Shown here: piece by piece, positions 1 through 11,005 of the stretch | How the letters are laid out: each line of letters begins with the position of its first letter | Numbering within the stretch: the stretch's first letter is position 1 | Source: Plantago major | Lineage: Eukaryota; Streptophyta; Magnoliopsida; Lamiales; Plantaginaceae | Reading direction: 5' to 3' | Assembly (NCBI GenBank): GCA_026545765.1 | Contig: CM048839.1 | Span: 45,306,677-45,370,676, forward strand | Length of the DNA: 64,000 bases | The notes under the pieces: generated by a model | What the model saw: only the letters and a program-made list of their open reading frames with translations | Database searches by the model: none | What the model was told of the DNA's origin: nothing | Translations under genes and position numbers: made by a program

Positions 1-484
1 TTGAATTTGGTGCTCGTCTCACCAATTTCTCCTTCGCCTAGTTAAATCGATCAAAACAGTATGAGTTCACTATCAAAATCAGTGACAGGTACCCTTACAA
101 TTTCATGGACCAGGAACATCAGGAAACATAAGTGAAACAAGTAATAACATGATCTCAAACATCTTCATTTGATCGATCAATGCCTTGCCATGCCATATAA
201 ATTAAATAGTGTATATGTTTTATGGAGTTGAAGTAAGAAAAGGGCATATCCATCCAAGAAATAGAACCAGGGAAGCCTCAATGATGACTAACTACTACAT
301 AACATAATGAGTTGACATTAATATTATCATATGTGGTAAGTTAAAACACATAAAAAAAACAAAAAGAAAAATAGGAACACTGTAGAATGGAGATTGATAA
401 AAAATAATAGAATTTCCGCAGCATGAGAAAGATTAAAGTAAAAGATACAGACAATGGAATTCAACAAGTACCTGAAGAATCCAT
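1..484 (-). CDS. 5' end of an unrecognised gene (two exons, runs off the window)
   Basis: Proposed from splice signals, not homology. A TATA box at 612-620 (minus) is followed by a CT-rich leader and an ATG at 484 in a good context (CCATGG). The first coding exon (484-472) encodes only Met-Asp-Ser-Ser plus one base and ends at a GT donor. A 434-bp intron (471-38) ends in CTAG. The next exon (37-1) continues in frame as a short acidic stretch (Gly-Glu-Gly-Glu-Ile-Gly-Glu-Thr). Phase 1 matches on both sides. Too little protein is visible to name a family. The same signals could instead mark a non-coding leader exon. Confidence 0.35.
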
Positions 485-611
485 GGATAGCCACCACGTT
501 CTCGAGCTCAAAGTATTATTGTTTCGATCTTAATAGTGTGAATTGATATTATCTGTAAGCTAATCGTATTAACTGATGAAGAAGAAGAAGAGGGGGATTG
601 GTTTATAAATA

Positions 612-620
612 CTTTATATA
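612..620 (-). promoter_or_regulatory. TATA box of the left-edge gene
   Basis: TATATAAAG on the minus strand lies about 130 bp upstream of the proposed ATG at 484. It is followed by a pyrimidine-rich CTTCTTCTTCTTC leader, which is typical of plant 5' UTRs. The start of transcription is inferred to be near 585. Confidence 0.4.
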
Positions 621-1539
621 GAACCAACACCACAGCTAAACTACGAAACCGACTAACTAAAGGTTTCTAGTAATTAATCAGATTCCTAGACTAACAAGTA
701 CTTATTAATTAGAGTCCTAATAAGTATAATAACTAACAGAATTAGTATATGAATTCCGTTAACAAACAGGTTTTTTTTTTTAATTATGTTAGGGAGAGTG
801 ATTCGATTTTTTTAAAGTGAGTCTACTGATAGGCCTTAGATAGGGATATAAGAGATTAACTTTCATTACGGGCCATTATATGTACTAAATTCTCAACCCC
901 AAAATCATACTCCTTCGCCTCCAAACAAAAACCTCCTCCATTTTCAGTTGACATCTACTGCAAACCGCCAGAAATCTGCTAAAACTCACCGGAACCGACA
1001 TCACAAAAGTACGAATAGTTAGAGCTCGACCTATAATTATCCTCGGATTGGTCTTAGAAATTGAAACAATCTGAATCAAAAATGAAATGTCCGGACCAGA
1101 TTTTGAACTGACATAACTTTGATCCAATCAAAATAGATCTGGTTAATTCGATGAAGACGAGAACAGGGAAACAAGAATTCCTTTATGTACAGCAAACCGT
1201 TTAAAAGGGAATCCATATCAGTAGTGAGTAGCAACCAAGAGATTTCCACTCTCTACTCTCTCGAGCTTTTTAATTTTCAGGATATTAGATTAACTTCAGA
1301 ATGCAATAACTGACGTTTCAGCTGAAGGGGATGCAGCCACGAAAAACAAGAAACATACAGAGACTACCAGTACCTATTCTGTGCCTAACATGGAATTCAA
1401 GTAAAGTGTGATTCGAGACGAACAAAATATGAAATGTGAAGGACCAAAGTTTGGCACTTCTCCGGTGAAGCCAATCCAACAAGTTTATTTTTTTATCAAT
1501 AAAGATACATATATGAAATGCAAATAACAATAACAAACT
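621..1539. other. Intergenic region between the left-edge gene and the enoyl-CoA hydratase gene
   Basis: No gene is seen. The right part must hold the 3' UTR of the enoyl-CoA hydratase gene: an AATAAA-type poly(A) signal on the minus strand lies at 1484-1489, about 50 bp past the stop. The left part should hold the promoter of the left-edge gene. Short open frames here have no family resemblance and no plant-like start context. Confidence 0.5.
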
Positions 1540-4133
1540 TTACAGCTTTGATGGTGTTTTTTTGGAGCTTCGGCCAGCTATGAATTCCTGCATTTTCTTG
1601 AACTGCTCCTTCGTCATCCCATCATAATATTCATGAGCCCTTTCCTGCAAGTTTAAATAGTAAGGAAGTCAAAGCCAGTGAGAAGTGTAACTATAAAAGT
1701 TCAGGCAGACAAGTCTGAGCTAGTGTTATGCGTTCTCGGTCGCGCAACGTGCTGCTAATTGGGTATTAGATCTATCAAACTTTATAGACATCATCGAGAA
1801 GGCTGTGAATGATATGGTGCAGGCATGTAGCCTACATGTTCCTACAGAGTAAGAACTAGCTATTAAAGTTCTGGAACAAATGACAATTGGAACTTATCAA
1901 ACAAAAAAAATATTTTGGTCATGGTCATCAGTAGCTGATAGTCTAATACTCTTAGATCAAACGATACAAAGTTAGTAGTTCAAGGGTCCAGCTGCTATAG
2001 TTTCACTTCTATACATTCTGTACTTATAGGTGGCTTAAAAATTCCGCCTGTTGGTAATTATGACCACTGATCGTAGAAAGTCAACTAAATCATTCAACAA
2101 ACCAAATTGGATAAGATAACAAACAAATAGTAGGATACCATAACTTCAAGTCTTCAACATGAAAAGTAAATTAAAAACGAAGGTCGGAAGATGAAAAGCA
2201 ATAATCTTTACCTTCTCCAGATCAAGTGCATGGCTAAGATCTAGTTTGAATCCGTCATTTATGACCGATTTGTATCTCAGTACCAAGTCTTGATTATTCT
2301 TAATGATGGCTTCCGCAATTTGCTGAGCTTTCTTCAAAAGTTCACTTCCTTCGACAACGTGATTAACCAAACCCCACTTCTCAGCCTGCTCAGCGGTTAT
2401 AGGTGTTGCTGTCAAAGATGCTTCACGAGCTCGACTGGGCCCTATTACACGCGAAAGCTTCTGAGATAGACCCCACGAAGGAAATATTCCAAATCTGCAC
2501 AATCAAATTTGGCACCTAGGAATGAAATACACGTTCAACAAAATACCAGGACTTGGAGTGCATTACAATACCACAAGAAACTAAGACCTCTACAGAAACA
2601 GATAGTTCTACCAAATGCCCGAAGCACTGAAGTTTGGTATTCTAACACACCAAAGCTAAAGAATTTATTTCATTTGTACAAAACATATATGCAATGCACT
2701 CAAGTACTTCAAGCATCCGTCACATACAAAAAAAAAAAAACAAAAACTGGCGAAACTTAGATATTGATGGGTAGTTTTTTGTGGACCTCTATGCGGGTCT
2801 GTCTTAGTTGGACTTTTAAAGTGTTCCTCTCATTGAAAATTGCTCAGGAGGGTAGCCTACCATTCCATGAGTAAGCAGGCTCATTTCTAACCTACTTCGT
2901 CTCCTCACTTGTTGATTATATTGCAAAGCCAAATCCCAATGTAACTATTGCTTGGTTGAACTCTAACCGCATTAACATTATGAGGAGGATTCAAAGGACG
3001 ACTCAGTCTTTCACCATTCTCTCAATCAGCCTTTCTGGGTCTTCTTCTCTATCCCATCAAACATATCATCTACTCTCAAGTTTAAGAATGATATTTTGTT
3101 ATCTCATTGAAGTAAAAGTCTTTGAACCGACTCATACAGACTAGTATAGAAAAGAAGGCTTGTTTACCGGGCGGGCCATTTGCAGCAATTGAACTTGTGG
3201 TCTCGTATGAGCAAATCAACTACTTCCTCAATATCAGAACAATTTTTAACCAGATGGATACTTCAATTCTTAGACATAAGTAAACACATGGACTATGTAA
3301 TTAATAATGAATGAGCTCTTATTCAGCTCGATTTTCAACGGAATGCTTCAGCAATCACAATTTAGTACTACCTCCTCAATTCCATTAGAAACTTTTTATG
3401 TTTCCATTTTCGAACTTTACATTTTTAATCACTCTATTTCATACTTTATCAATACACTCTCTTATTACTTTTTACCATAAACCATTTTATTACTCAAATT
3501 CCTTAAACTGAAATTTGTGAAAAATGCAAAAGGAAAGTTACACTACCTATCAAGCAACTGCGGAAACTAAACAACAGCTCGATCTATTCTCCATTAGAAT
3601 TGCCAATTCCATATGAAACACAAATAAACACTCAGTTTAAATTTTATCATGATAATTTCTTATACTCATTGTAAAAGTGGAAACACTGAATTGTCCAATT
3701 TGGAAAATTAGAAAGAGAGAAGCAGTCACCTGGCATGAGTGTCCATGAACTTGGCATCCTTAGAAGCCACAAGCAAATCGCAAGCCAAGGCAATCTCAAA
3801 CCCGGCCGTAACCGCAAAGCCGTTAATCGCTCCGATGATCGGTTTTCTGCAGCGGTCCATTTGCGCAACCGGATCGGTTTCCACATCCTTAACGTCACCT
3901 TTGAACACATCCTCCGCCGAAGTCAAATCGACGCCGGAGCAGAACGAACGACCCGTACCCGAGAGGATAATGACCCGGACCGAATCGTCGGAGTCGAGAG
4001 ACTTGATCGCCTTGGCCAGGTCAACTATCATGGATCGGGTCAACGAGTTGAGGGATTTCGGACGGTTTATGGTGATGTGACCCACGCCGATTTGGTCACG
4101 GCGGACGGCGATCAGGTTTTCCGGTGAGGTCAT
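1540..4133 (-). CDS. ECHIA: Peroxisomal enoyl-CoA hydratase/isomerase, ECHIA-type (3 exons)
   Basis: Crotonase-fold enzyme expected to hydrate 2-enoyl-CoA during peroxisomal fatty-acid beta-oxidation. The coding exons are 4133-3730, 2494-2212 and 1644-1540. All junctions are GT-AG and the phases agree, giving 263 residues, the usual size for the plant ECHIA family. The oxyanion-hole segment GTGRSFCSGVDL is at residues 59-70. The first catalytic Glu is in TAGFEIALACD (Glu113). The second, canonical Glu position is His133 in MDTHARFG. The C-terminus is Ser-Lys-Leu, a perfect PTS1 peroxisome signal. An in-frame ATG at 4355 would add 74 residues. I chose 4133 because the family begins there, a PTS1 protein needs no N-terminal targeting, and the upstream ATG lies next to a TATA-like stretch. 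An AATAAA-type signal sits about 50 bp past the stop. Confidence 0.9.
2495..3729 (-). other. Intron 1 of the enoyl-CoA hydratase gene (1235 bp)
   Basis: AT-rich GT-AG intron, phase 2, flanked by exons that join as MDTHA-R-FGIFPS. The right part (about 3366-3560) starts with TACTACCTCC and resembles one half of a Stowaway-type MITE, but no matching second end was found. Nothing in it looks coding. Intron 2 (1645-2211) is also non-coding. Confidence 0.75.
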
Positions 4134-4540
4134 TTTTTGTAGGACGAATTGAAGATTGTTTGACGATGATGATTGTTGTACCTTGGAGGCGGGAAATGTA
4201 CAAGTATGGTATGCATGATGACTGAATCCCGTGTTATTATTAGCAACTTGTAGTGCAAGACTTCCGGGTAAGGGAGGTGATATTGGGATGCGTGTGAGAG
4301 GATGATCTTCATTCCTATCCTTATCGTCGTGGATGGTTTCCTCTCCCAACCGCATACTGCATTATATTATGGTACTTAAAAGGTTTGTATTATATGCATT
4401 AAATGTCAGACGCATAAAACATTAAAGAAATATGATTGACGTCAGAAGCGTAGAAAAAACCGTTGTGGATCTAACACAAGATATTCGAACGGTTTGACAC
4501 GAAATATTAACTAACCTAATTTTATTTGATTTATAAATAA
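4134..4540 (-). promoter_or_regulatory. Promoter and 5' UTR region of the enoyl-CoA hydratase gene
   Basis: Non-coding by preference. The minus strand carries a TATAAT-like AT-rich stretch near 4358-4370, about 230 bp upstream of the chosen ATG. The frame stays open to an ATG at 4355, but its Ser/Pro/His-rich translation matches nothing I know. The region ends at the Helitron-like boundary at 4541. Confidence 0.4.
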
Positions 4541-4570
4541 CTAGTTTATGGCCCGTCGATACTCGACGGG
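4541..4570 (-). repeat. Helitron-type 3' terminal hairpin and CTAG end
   Basis: The perfect inverted repeat CCCGTCGA/TCGACGGG has a 3-nt loop, then the spacer CCATAAA and the terminal CTAG. This terminus is seen directly. Its assignment to Helitrons rests on the known structure of their ends. Confidence 0.55.
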
Positions 4571-6463
4571 TATAGTGAAAAGATAATAAGCATATGGAAC
4601 TCTACAATTACTACAATATCATTTTCAGTTTGCAATGGAGCGTTTGTTATACAACTAAACTCAATTTTAGTTTAGCCATACAATCGATCATATTTTGAAA
4701 ACGTATGTTGATTTGTGATATAATAATATCTTTTAGGCCACCCATCTAATTCGCCGAACCAACCAACCACCCCCCTCCCCCCCAAAAAAAAAATACAGGG
4801 ATAGTGTAAAAAACTGATGTAGAGAAATAATATTTAATTTTTTGAGCAGGGTGCACACTCACCCACTAGAAAGAAATTTCAGCGTAACATGTTAATTAAT
4901 GAAATTAAAATGTTCTCTTGATAAAAAAAGAATGTTCTCTTAAATAACCGTTAATAATTGTTTTTCCAATATACTACTAAACATGAAAACTCATTAATCT
5001 TTTCTTTTTCAACACCATCTGAACATGCTGAACATGTGATTAGTACTTTGAATTACATATGCTCTTACAAAAAAAAAAAAGTCAAACTAAACCTAACCCT
5101 TTAGTCCAAGGCGGAGAGATTTGTCTGAAAGATTAAGAAATGCCCTAACTATAAAAAAAACTTATTGTGTGTTGGAGGTGGAATGTAATTCAAATCTTTC
5201 CACTATTAGATGATGAAACTCATCGTCAGATCGATGCCGATGCTGGAATTGCTTGTCAATTTTGGTTCTTCACTTACAGGGGATTAGTATGTTAAGGTTT
5301 TCTATAAATCTTCAAATTTGTGTATACCAATTTGTTTGTTGTTTACCTTTTCTATAGTCTCTTAATTTATTTTTGTTTTTCATTTTATTCTAATTATGAG
5401 GCATGCCACAATGATAAAAGTCTGGTGACAATACAAAGTGACGGACAATGTTTGTCATATTTGGTACAATTCGGCTAATCATTCTTGTTCGAGTTATGTA
5501 AATCAATATAAGCTTTGATGCATCAGAGATAGCTTACTCGTGTGATCCTTGTTCGAATTCTATAGATTTATAGAATCTAACAATGCCACTGTATACTTTA
5601 ATTCTAATGATAAATATAAAAGGGATGACAAAATAAATTAATCGAGAAAATAAGATTATCTAATTATTTTCCTTGTAAACAATGTTAGCGTTGGTCGTGG
5701 TGTCAGTGATAATCCTTCTTCACTCAGTACCATATCACTGAGTCTTTTTTTCCTGGTAGTAGAAAATGTCAAATACGAATTACAAATGGCGGATATGCCT
5801 TTAACGGGTAAGGAACTTAGGATCCAACCCAACCCGAGCCCACTCAGGACCCGACGGGTTGATAACATAGTATATTTTATATATGGTACTCTACCCATAC
5901 CTGACCTGTTAGTTAGTAACATGTACATATATATTTTTTAATCCTCGAATCCGAACCAAAATAAAAATACAAAAGTATATAACGCAATTAATTGGGTGGG
6001 TTTCCAACAACCCCAGAACCCCCCCCCCCCCCAATTTTAAATTACAAACATAATTTTACATGCATGTTACAATGGTTTTTTTGCACCTCCAGGGATAAAT
6101 GTATTTTTTTTTACTTACTTAACTATAATTAAAATGTTGCGGTTTGAGTCTTGTTACAGATGTATGGAACGGGTTCAATTGTATGCCTAACTCGGACGTG
6201 AACATTATTATTATGAACGGGTTTCGATGCGGGTTGGATAGAACCCGACCGATTTTAAAGTAAAATGACGAATATCAATTTAGTAAGATATAGGCCGGCA
6301 TGAGCTCAATAATGAGAATTCCAATAACTGTACGTTGATTAGTCAAGTATGAATTTGATCGAACAATACCAATCCCACTCACCTAAACTGGCAGTGTCTA
6401 GAGAACTTCTTTTTCTTCTTTCTAACCACATTTTTTCTTTCTTCATCTTTACCCAAATTATCA

Positions 6464-6898
6464 TCAAATAGTCCTTTTTAACTCGATCATTATTCCAAAC
6501 CACATGAAAGAATCCCGTTGAATCTTTTCAAATTTATTTCTTGAAAATAAATGCATGATGAAATTTTTAGGAAAACATTGTGAATACATTATTTTCCATG
6601 CACGGAATAGTAGCTTTTGTCGGACCGTTAGGACCATGCACCATTGTTTGCAATAACCTCGTATATATAACACAGGTTTGGTGTCTTTGTCGGGCTGCTC
6701 ATCACATATATAGTCATTAATGTGGCGTTTAATTATATCATCATCCTCAACTTTAAGAAAGACTAATATGTAGGCATGTAAGAGACCTCGCTTTTGAAAC
6801 TTGATGGTGTATATAACTGAAAAAATGAATGACATACAACACATGTCACCAAGTTTAGATAGAAATATACGAATTAAAAACATGGAAGTTTCACCCAA
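6464..6898 (-). pseudogene. Helitron Rep/helicase (Helitron_like_N) remnant
   Basis: A 144-codon open frame whose middle matches the rolling-circle replication region of plant Helitron proteins. YTIKFQKRGLLHAYIL corresponds to the family's conserved FQKRGLPHAHIL block, followed by the usual acidic spacer, a PDKD stretch and a CFPKNF segment. In the two-histidine metal-binding motif of this HUH nuclease, the second His of HAH is Tyr here (HAY). The frame lacks the catalytic Tyr region and the SF1 helicase domain, so it is a broken fragment. It shares strand and expected order with the Helitron 3' end at 4541. Confidence 0.65.
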
Positions 6899-8414
6899 TC
6901 ATGATCAATTTAGACTTGTAACTTTTTAAGGATCCTTAGGTGGACCAATATTTAGACCCACCTATAAGGACCTATTTGGACCAGGAATTGGAGTTGTTGG
7001 TTGGCAAGGGTATGAGCCTCTCTATTTGTTTACGATTCTTGAACACGACTAATATCGTACTCCATGCGTTCTGTATAATTTCATACATTTGTCATTTTTA
7101 ATCGTATCATAGAACTCCATACATTACTACCTCCGTCCCCTGCATACATTTTTAATCGTCCACAGAACTTCATACATTAATTAAAAAAGGAAGCTACCCC
7201 ACCCCCAACAAAAATAATAAACTATTTCAATTTTAAACACAAATTAAACATTTTGCCACTAAAATTAAAAAAACCATGAGGTAGGAAGGTACCACAACCA
7301 AATAATTAAAAAACATATTGTTACATCTTTTTACCAATTTTTCATACATTTCCACCAAAAGTATACATTTTTACCACTTTGTAATAGATTATCATTTATT
7401 TAAATATTTCACCATCCTAATCTATATAATAGACTTCATGAGTTACATTCGATTTATCCAAAATAATCCTCACACCGTTGGTGTAATTTATTTCTTCTCT
7501 TTTAGTGATGCATCCTAAATTTACATTAAATGGAAAATATCATAAAATATGGAAAATTACAAATTACTCCCTACATCACGCGGAACTTCATACTTTTCAA
7601 GTTTTTAGCCTTTTCACATAACTTCGTACATTACAAAAAATAAAAAAAGAAGAAGAAATTACCAGCACACACTCAACGAATAATAATCAATCTTAATTTT
7701 ACACACAAATTACACATTTTGTCACTAATTAATAAATACATTTTCCCACCTTATTTTTAATCTTTCATTACTTTAACTTTAGCATAAAACTATACGACAA
7801 TTCTATTGTACGAAGTTTCTTCGGAATGGCTGGATAATATTCTTGCAAAATAGCACACACATATATATCGAACAATAATATTTAGATGGTAGGAAGGTTT
7901 ATAATTATCAACACACGTCAACCTTTCATTTAATTTTTCATTCTTTTTCATATATTGTGACAATTTCATCCTCATCCTTCTTCCTTCAACCTTTTCATCT
8001 CCTTTCTTCTCCTTCATAGTTTTCTTTGTTTTTCCGCTTCTTTTATTTCCACCTACTCCCTACTAAAAACAATAATTTAAAAAATAAAAGTGAAAATTTA
8101 ATAAAATTTATTTTAACAACTTAACCCTTTTCCTTTTAATTTTAATTCATTTTAAGTCGGGAACTTATCTTAAGAATTTAGATAAAATATGAATCACAAA
8201 TTTTCGATGGACCTGTATTAGTAAGGGAATTGACGGATGGACTTATATTCTTAAATATTAACGTGTTAAATATTATAAATAATAATTTATGAGTGAATAT
8301 TTTATGTCTTCTAATTAAATATTGTTTTACATTATCAACTATTTTACATTGAACATCAATATTTTAAAGAAAACATTAATTTTTTACAAAACTTCATTCT
8401 TAGTTTCTGACTAT
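6899..8414. other. AT-rich intergenic DNA with MITE-like scraps
   Basis: No gene seen. The stretch holds recurrent phrases around AACTTCATACATT at 7065-7180 and 7585-7640. TACTACCTCCGTCCC at 7126-7140 looks like one end of a Stowaway MITE, but no matching second end was found. Open frames here are low-complexity, Phe/Tyr/Ile-rich and not credible. Confidence 0.5.
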
Positions 8415-8632
8415 AATAATAATGTTTGTCGATTAGTTACATAAAAGTTTTTGAAATTGAATATATTTGTAATTATTTGTGGTTAGTTTTATGAATTAAA
8501 AATATATCAGAACTATAGTATATAACAAACTAAAATTAAAATAATAATGTTTGTCGATTAGTTACATGAAAGTTTTTGAAATTGAATATATTTGTAATTA
8601 TTTGAGGTTAGTTTTATGAATTCAAAATATAT
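8415..8632. repeat. Two direct copies of a 93-bp AT-rich unit
   Basis: 8415-8507 and 8540-8632 are near-identical, both running from AATAATAATGTTTGTCGATT to an AAAATATAT end, with only a few substitutions. The spacing between copy starts is 125 bp. This is a local segmental duplication with no coding content. Confidence 0.8.
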
Positions 8633-9471
8633 TTTTGATAATGTTTTTATACTAATTTCACTTGAAGTTTATTGTAATTTTATTAAGTAATTTTGATCAA
8701 CACATTTTAAACTTACCTATAGCAATAAAAATTATATAGGCATCAACTTGAAATAAATCATATTTTTTATGCATTGAAATGTGGTTTATAAAATAGCCTC
8801 ACTTCATAGTTAAAATAAATACATCTAATTCCCACCTATGGAAAGCTCCCCGCATAATCATTTCCATGAAATCAGTGGACACAATTTACCATAGATAGCT
8901 TTTACATGGCTGATATAAGAATTGCAAAAGAAGAAACTAACAACTTAGCAAAAATAATTGATATGACACAATATAAATGCAAAATTGTTTTTGTTTCTCA
9001 AGCTAATAACACATCATTGGAGTTAAATCTCTGGACCAATTAGAATAAAAGGACTGGCCAACTAATTAATGAAATGAACCAATCAGAACCCTTTATTTTG
9101 CCAAATAATTAAATGATGTGGATAGCCTTAAATGGCTCCAAACCTTTTTTGCTTAATGTATTATATAGATGAATAGTAACTAAAAATTAAAATTACCTCT
9201 GAAACAATAATTCTTTTAATAAAACCTTTTTGTTCAATTTGAAATATAACCTACATAGAAAGTAGTAAAATAAGAAAATCACAAATTTCATGGGCAACAT
9301 GTTCGCTGCATCCTTCCCTATGCGGTTGAAATCTCAGTATTAAGCACTTTGCATAAAAGGTAGAGTACATTAAAGGGCACGTGGACACAAGACTATTTTC
9401 GTTGCCAAATCAAGAAATGACTCTAAAAGCCTACGGTGAATTAGACTGTGTTATGTCGTGATATCAAATAA
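8633..9471. other. AT-rich intergenic DNA, no gene seen
   Basis: Long A/T runs and no credible open frame. The phrase TAGATGAATAGTAACTAAA near 9167 occurs again near 12925, so both spots may derive from the same short interspersed repeat. Confidence 0.5.
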
Positions 9472-9500
9472 CTAGAACATTTGCCCGTGTTATTGTTGCA
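9472..9500 (-). repeat. Possible degenerate Helitron 3' end
   Basis: On the minus strand an ACACGGGC arm is followed by AAATGTT and CTAG, then T. The layout resembles the end at 4541, but the second hairpin arm is lost. Supported only by this resemblance. Confidence 0.25.
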
Positions 9501-11005
9501 TCTGATTACAAATAATTGAATAAGTATATGAAGATAAATAATATCGTTGATTCTGATAATTGATTGTATTTTTTCGAGTCGGATTATAGTTTGGGTTAAT
9601 GCAAATTGATCTTTTTTTATTTAATTGGAGAACATGGAGATGAAAGATTGGTTATTGTTGTTTTTTTTAATGATGAATTGATTTTGTTATGATTGAATTA
9701 GGGTTTAAAATTTAATGTGAGAGGACAAATGGAGTGTTTTTTAATGATGAATTGACTTTGATGTGGAGGAATTAGGACTTGTAATTTATTTGAAAAAACA
9801 GATTTGTTTTTTGTAATTAAAGTGATATCTACATATATATCACAAATGAGTCCAATTTAACTTAAATTAAGTACTCAATTACATAACTTCAATAGTTGTC
9901 CACTTATATATATACTGTAATATGTCAACCTTGATGCTGGTTCGGGATCAGGGATCGCATAATTAATTGGCGCTATAAAAATCAACACATCCTCGATCAA
10001 TCATCATCAAAGGCGGAATGTGGAGCCTTGGCTTTCAAAGACTTCTGAAATCTCCTAGATTTTTCCTATAATGGTAGATTTAAAACTTCAATATCACAAA
10101 CTAGTAATGTTGTTCTTCCACAATAAATAACAATACATGTAAGTAAGAAAATCCATAGTTAAATTTATAGAAGTTTGATCAAGATGAGCAAGAATATTTA
10201 TGCTCTCTTTAGGGGATTTTTAGAATTATGATATAGAGAAAAAGAAAATTAAGGGTATTAAAGGGCTAATTTGCAATTGCATCAATAAAAAATTAGAAAG
10301 ACAAAATTAAAGGGACCAAAAAGATAAAAGACGAAGCAATAGTAGGGTGAATTTGCAAATATCCCCAACAAATGAAATTTTGCATAAATATTTTCGTAAT
10401 TCGTTCATAAATTCAGTGCAGCAGGGCACTTGATGATGGGACGAAAATGAATTAGAGAAGAATCTGGAAAAATGACACCCAATCAACTCAAGGTTTTTAC
10501 CGTGTACATAAATTTTATAGTTTCACTATATGAAATTTTGTTATTTATTTTAACATCTTAGGAATTGCCTATAAATAGAAAATCCTAGTTGCTCTGTAAA
10601 TTGTAAATGTTCATTATGTATATTACGATTTAAGGAATGGAAATGGTTCAGAGAATCTTTCTCCGTTTTCTCATTATTCTGCAACTTCAACGGAGGCGAT
10701 AAAGCAATAATGGCTCTTAACTCTTCCGGGGTTGAAATCCAGAATTTCGGATTTGGTATAAAGATAAACCGAAGAGAATTTTGTCTAATCTAAATGTTCA
10801 AGCTTGTGGCAGGTCCAGACATGGCTCAATGACTATAGGTGTGTGAAATATAATCATTCTATATATCAATAATATCAGTTCTCCACTACAACTTAGAATG
10901 CTTTTTTGTTAGTGAATCTTAGCAGTATCGTGTACTTTTCTGCAACTAAAATTTAATACAATGTGCCTATCAAACCTCTTCCTCTTCCATCTTAGCAAAG
11001 ATGAA
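9501..11005. other. Intergenic DNA downstream of the GDSL lipase gene
   Basis: No convincing gene. A TATA-like CTATAAATAG at about 10570 precedes a leader-like stretch and an ATG near 10709 that opens only a short frame. It may be a fragment of an old LTR or promoter. The right end holds the 3' UTR of the GDSL gene. Confidence 0.4.

Larger units (their letters stand above)
4541..6898 (-). mobile_element. Decayed Helitron (3' end plus RepHel fragment)
   Basis: The minus-strand 3' terminus is visible. An 8-bp perfect hairpin (CCCGTCGA, loop GTA, TCGACGGG; 4552-4570) is followed after 7 nt by CTAG, then T. That is the layout of Helitron 3' ends (hairpin near a CTRR end, insertion before T). A Rep/helicase fragment lies upstream on the same strand at 6464-6898, so position and strand agree with one element. 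The 5' TC end was not found and the helicase domain is missing. The space between holds AT-rich DNA with ACCCG-rich stretches at 5820-5860 and 6180-6260 and a run of about 15 C at 6018-6033. Confidence 0.5.

Noticed and set aside
3366..3560. Stowaway MITE in intron 1
   Set aside because: Only the left end (TACTACCTCCTC) is recognisable; no inverted right end or TA duplication was found.
3735..4127. Two plus-strand open frames of 113-130 codons opposite exon 1 of the enoyl-CoA hydratase gene
   Set aside because: They are mirror frames of a well-conserved exon with no independent similarity or start signals.
3726..4355. Longer version of the enoyl-CoA hydratase starting at 4355
   Set aside because: The extra 74 residues match nothing in the family, a PTS1 protein needs no N-terminal signal, and the ATG sits against a TATA-like sequence, so transcription probably starts inside it.
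5656..5928. 90-codon minus-strand frame inside the Helitron remnant
   Set aside because: It translates a degenerate ACCCGA-rich non-coding repeat; no helicase motif.
7126..7200. Stowaway MITE beginning TACTACCTCCGTCCC
   Set aside because: A good left end, but no complementary right end within 1 kb; kept only as a remark.
10560..10800. Small plus-strand gene with TATA at 10570 and ATG near 10709
   Set aside because: The frame is fewer than 30 codons and no splice continuation was convincing; more likely an old LTR fragment.
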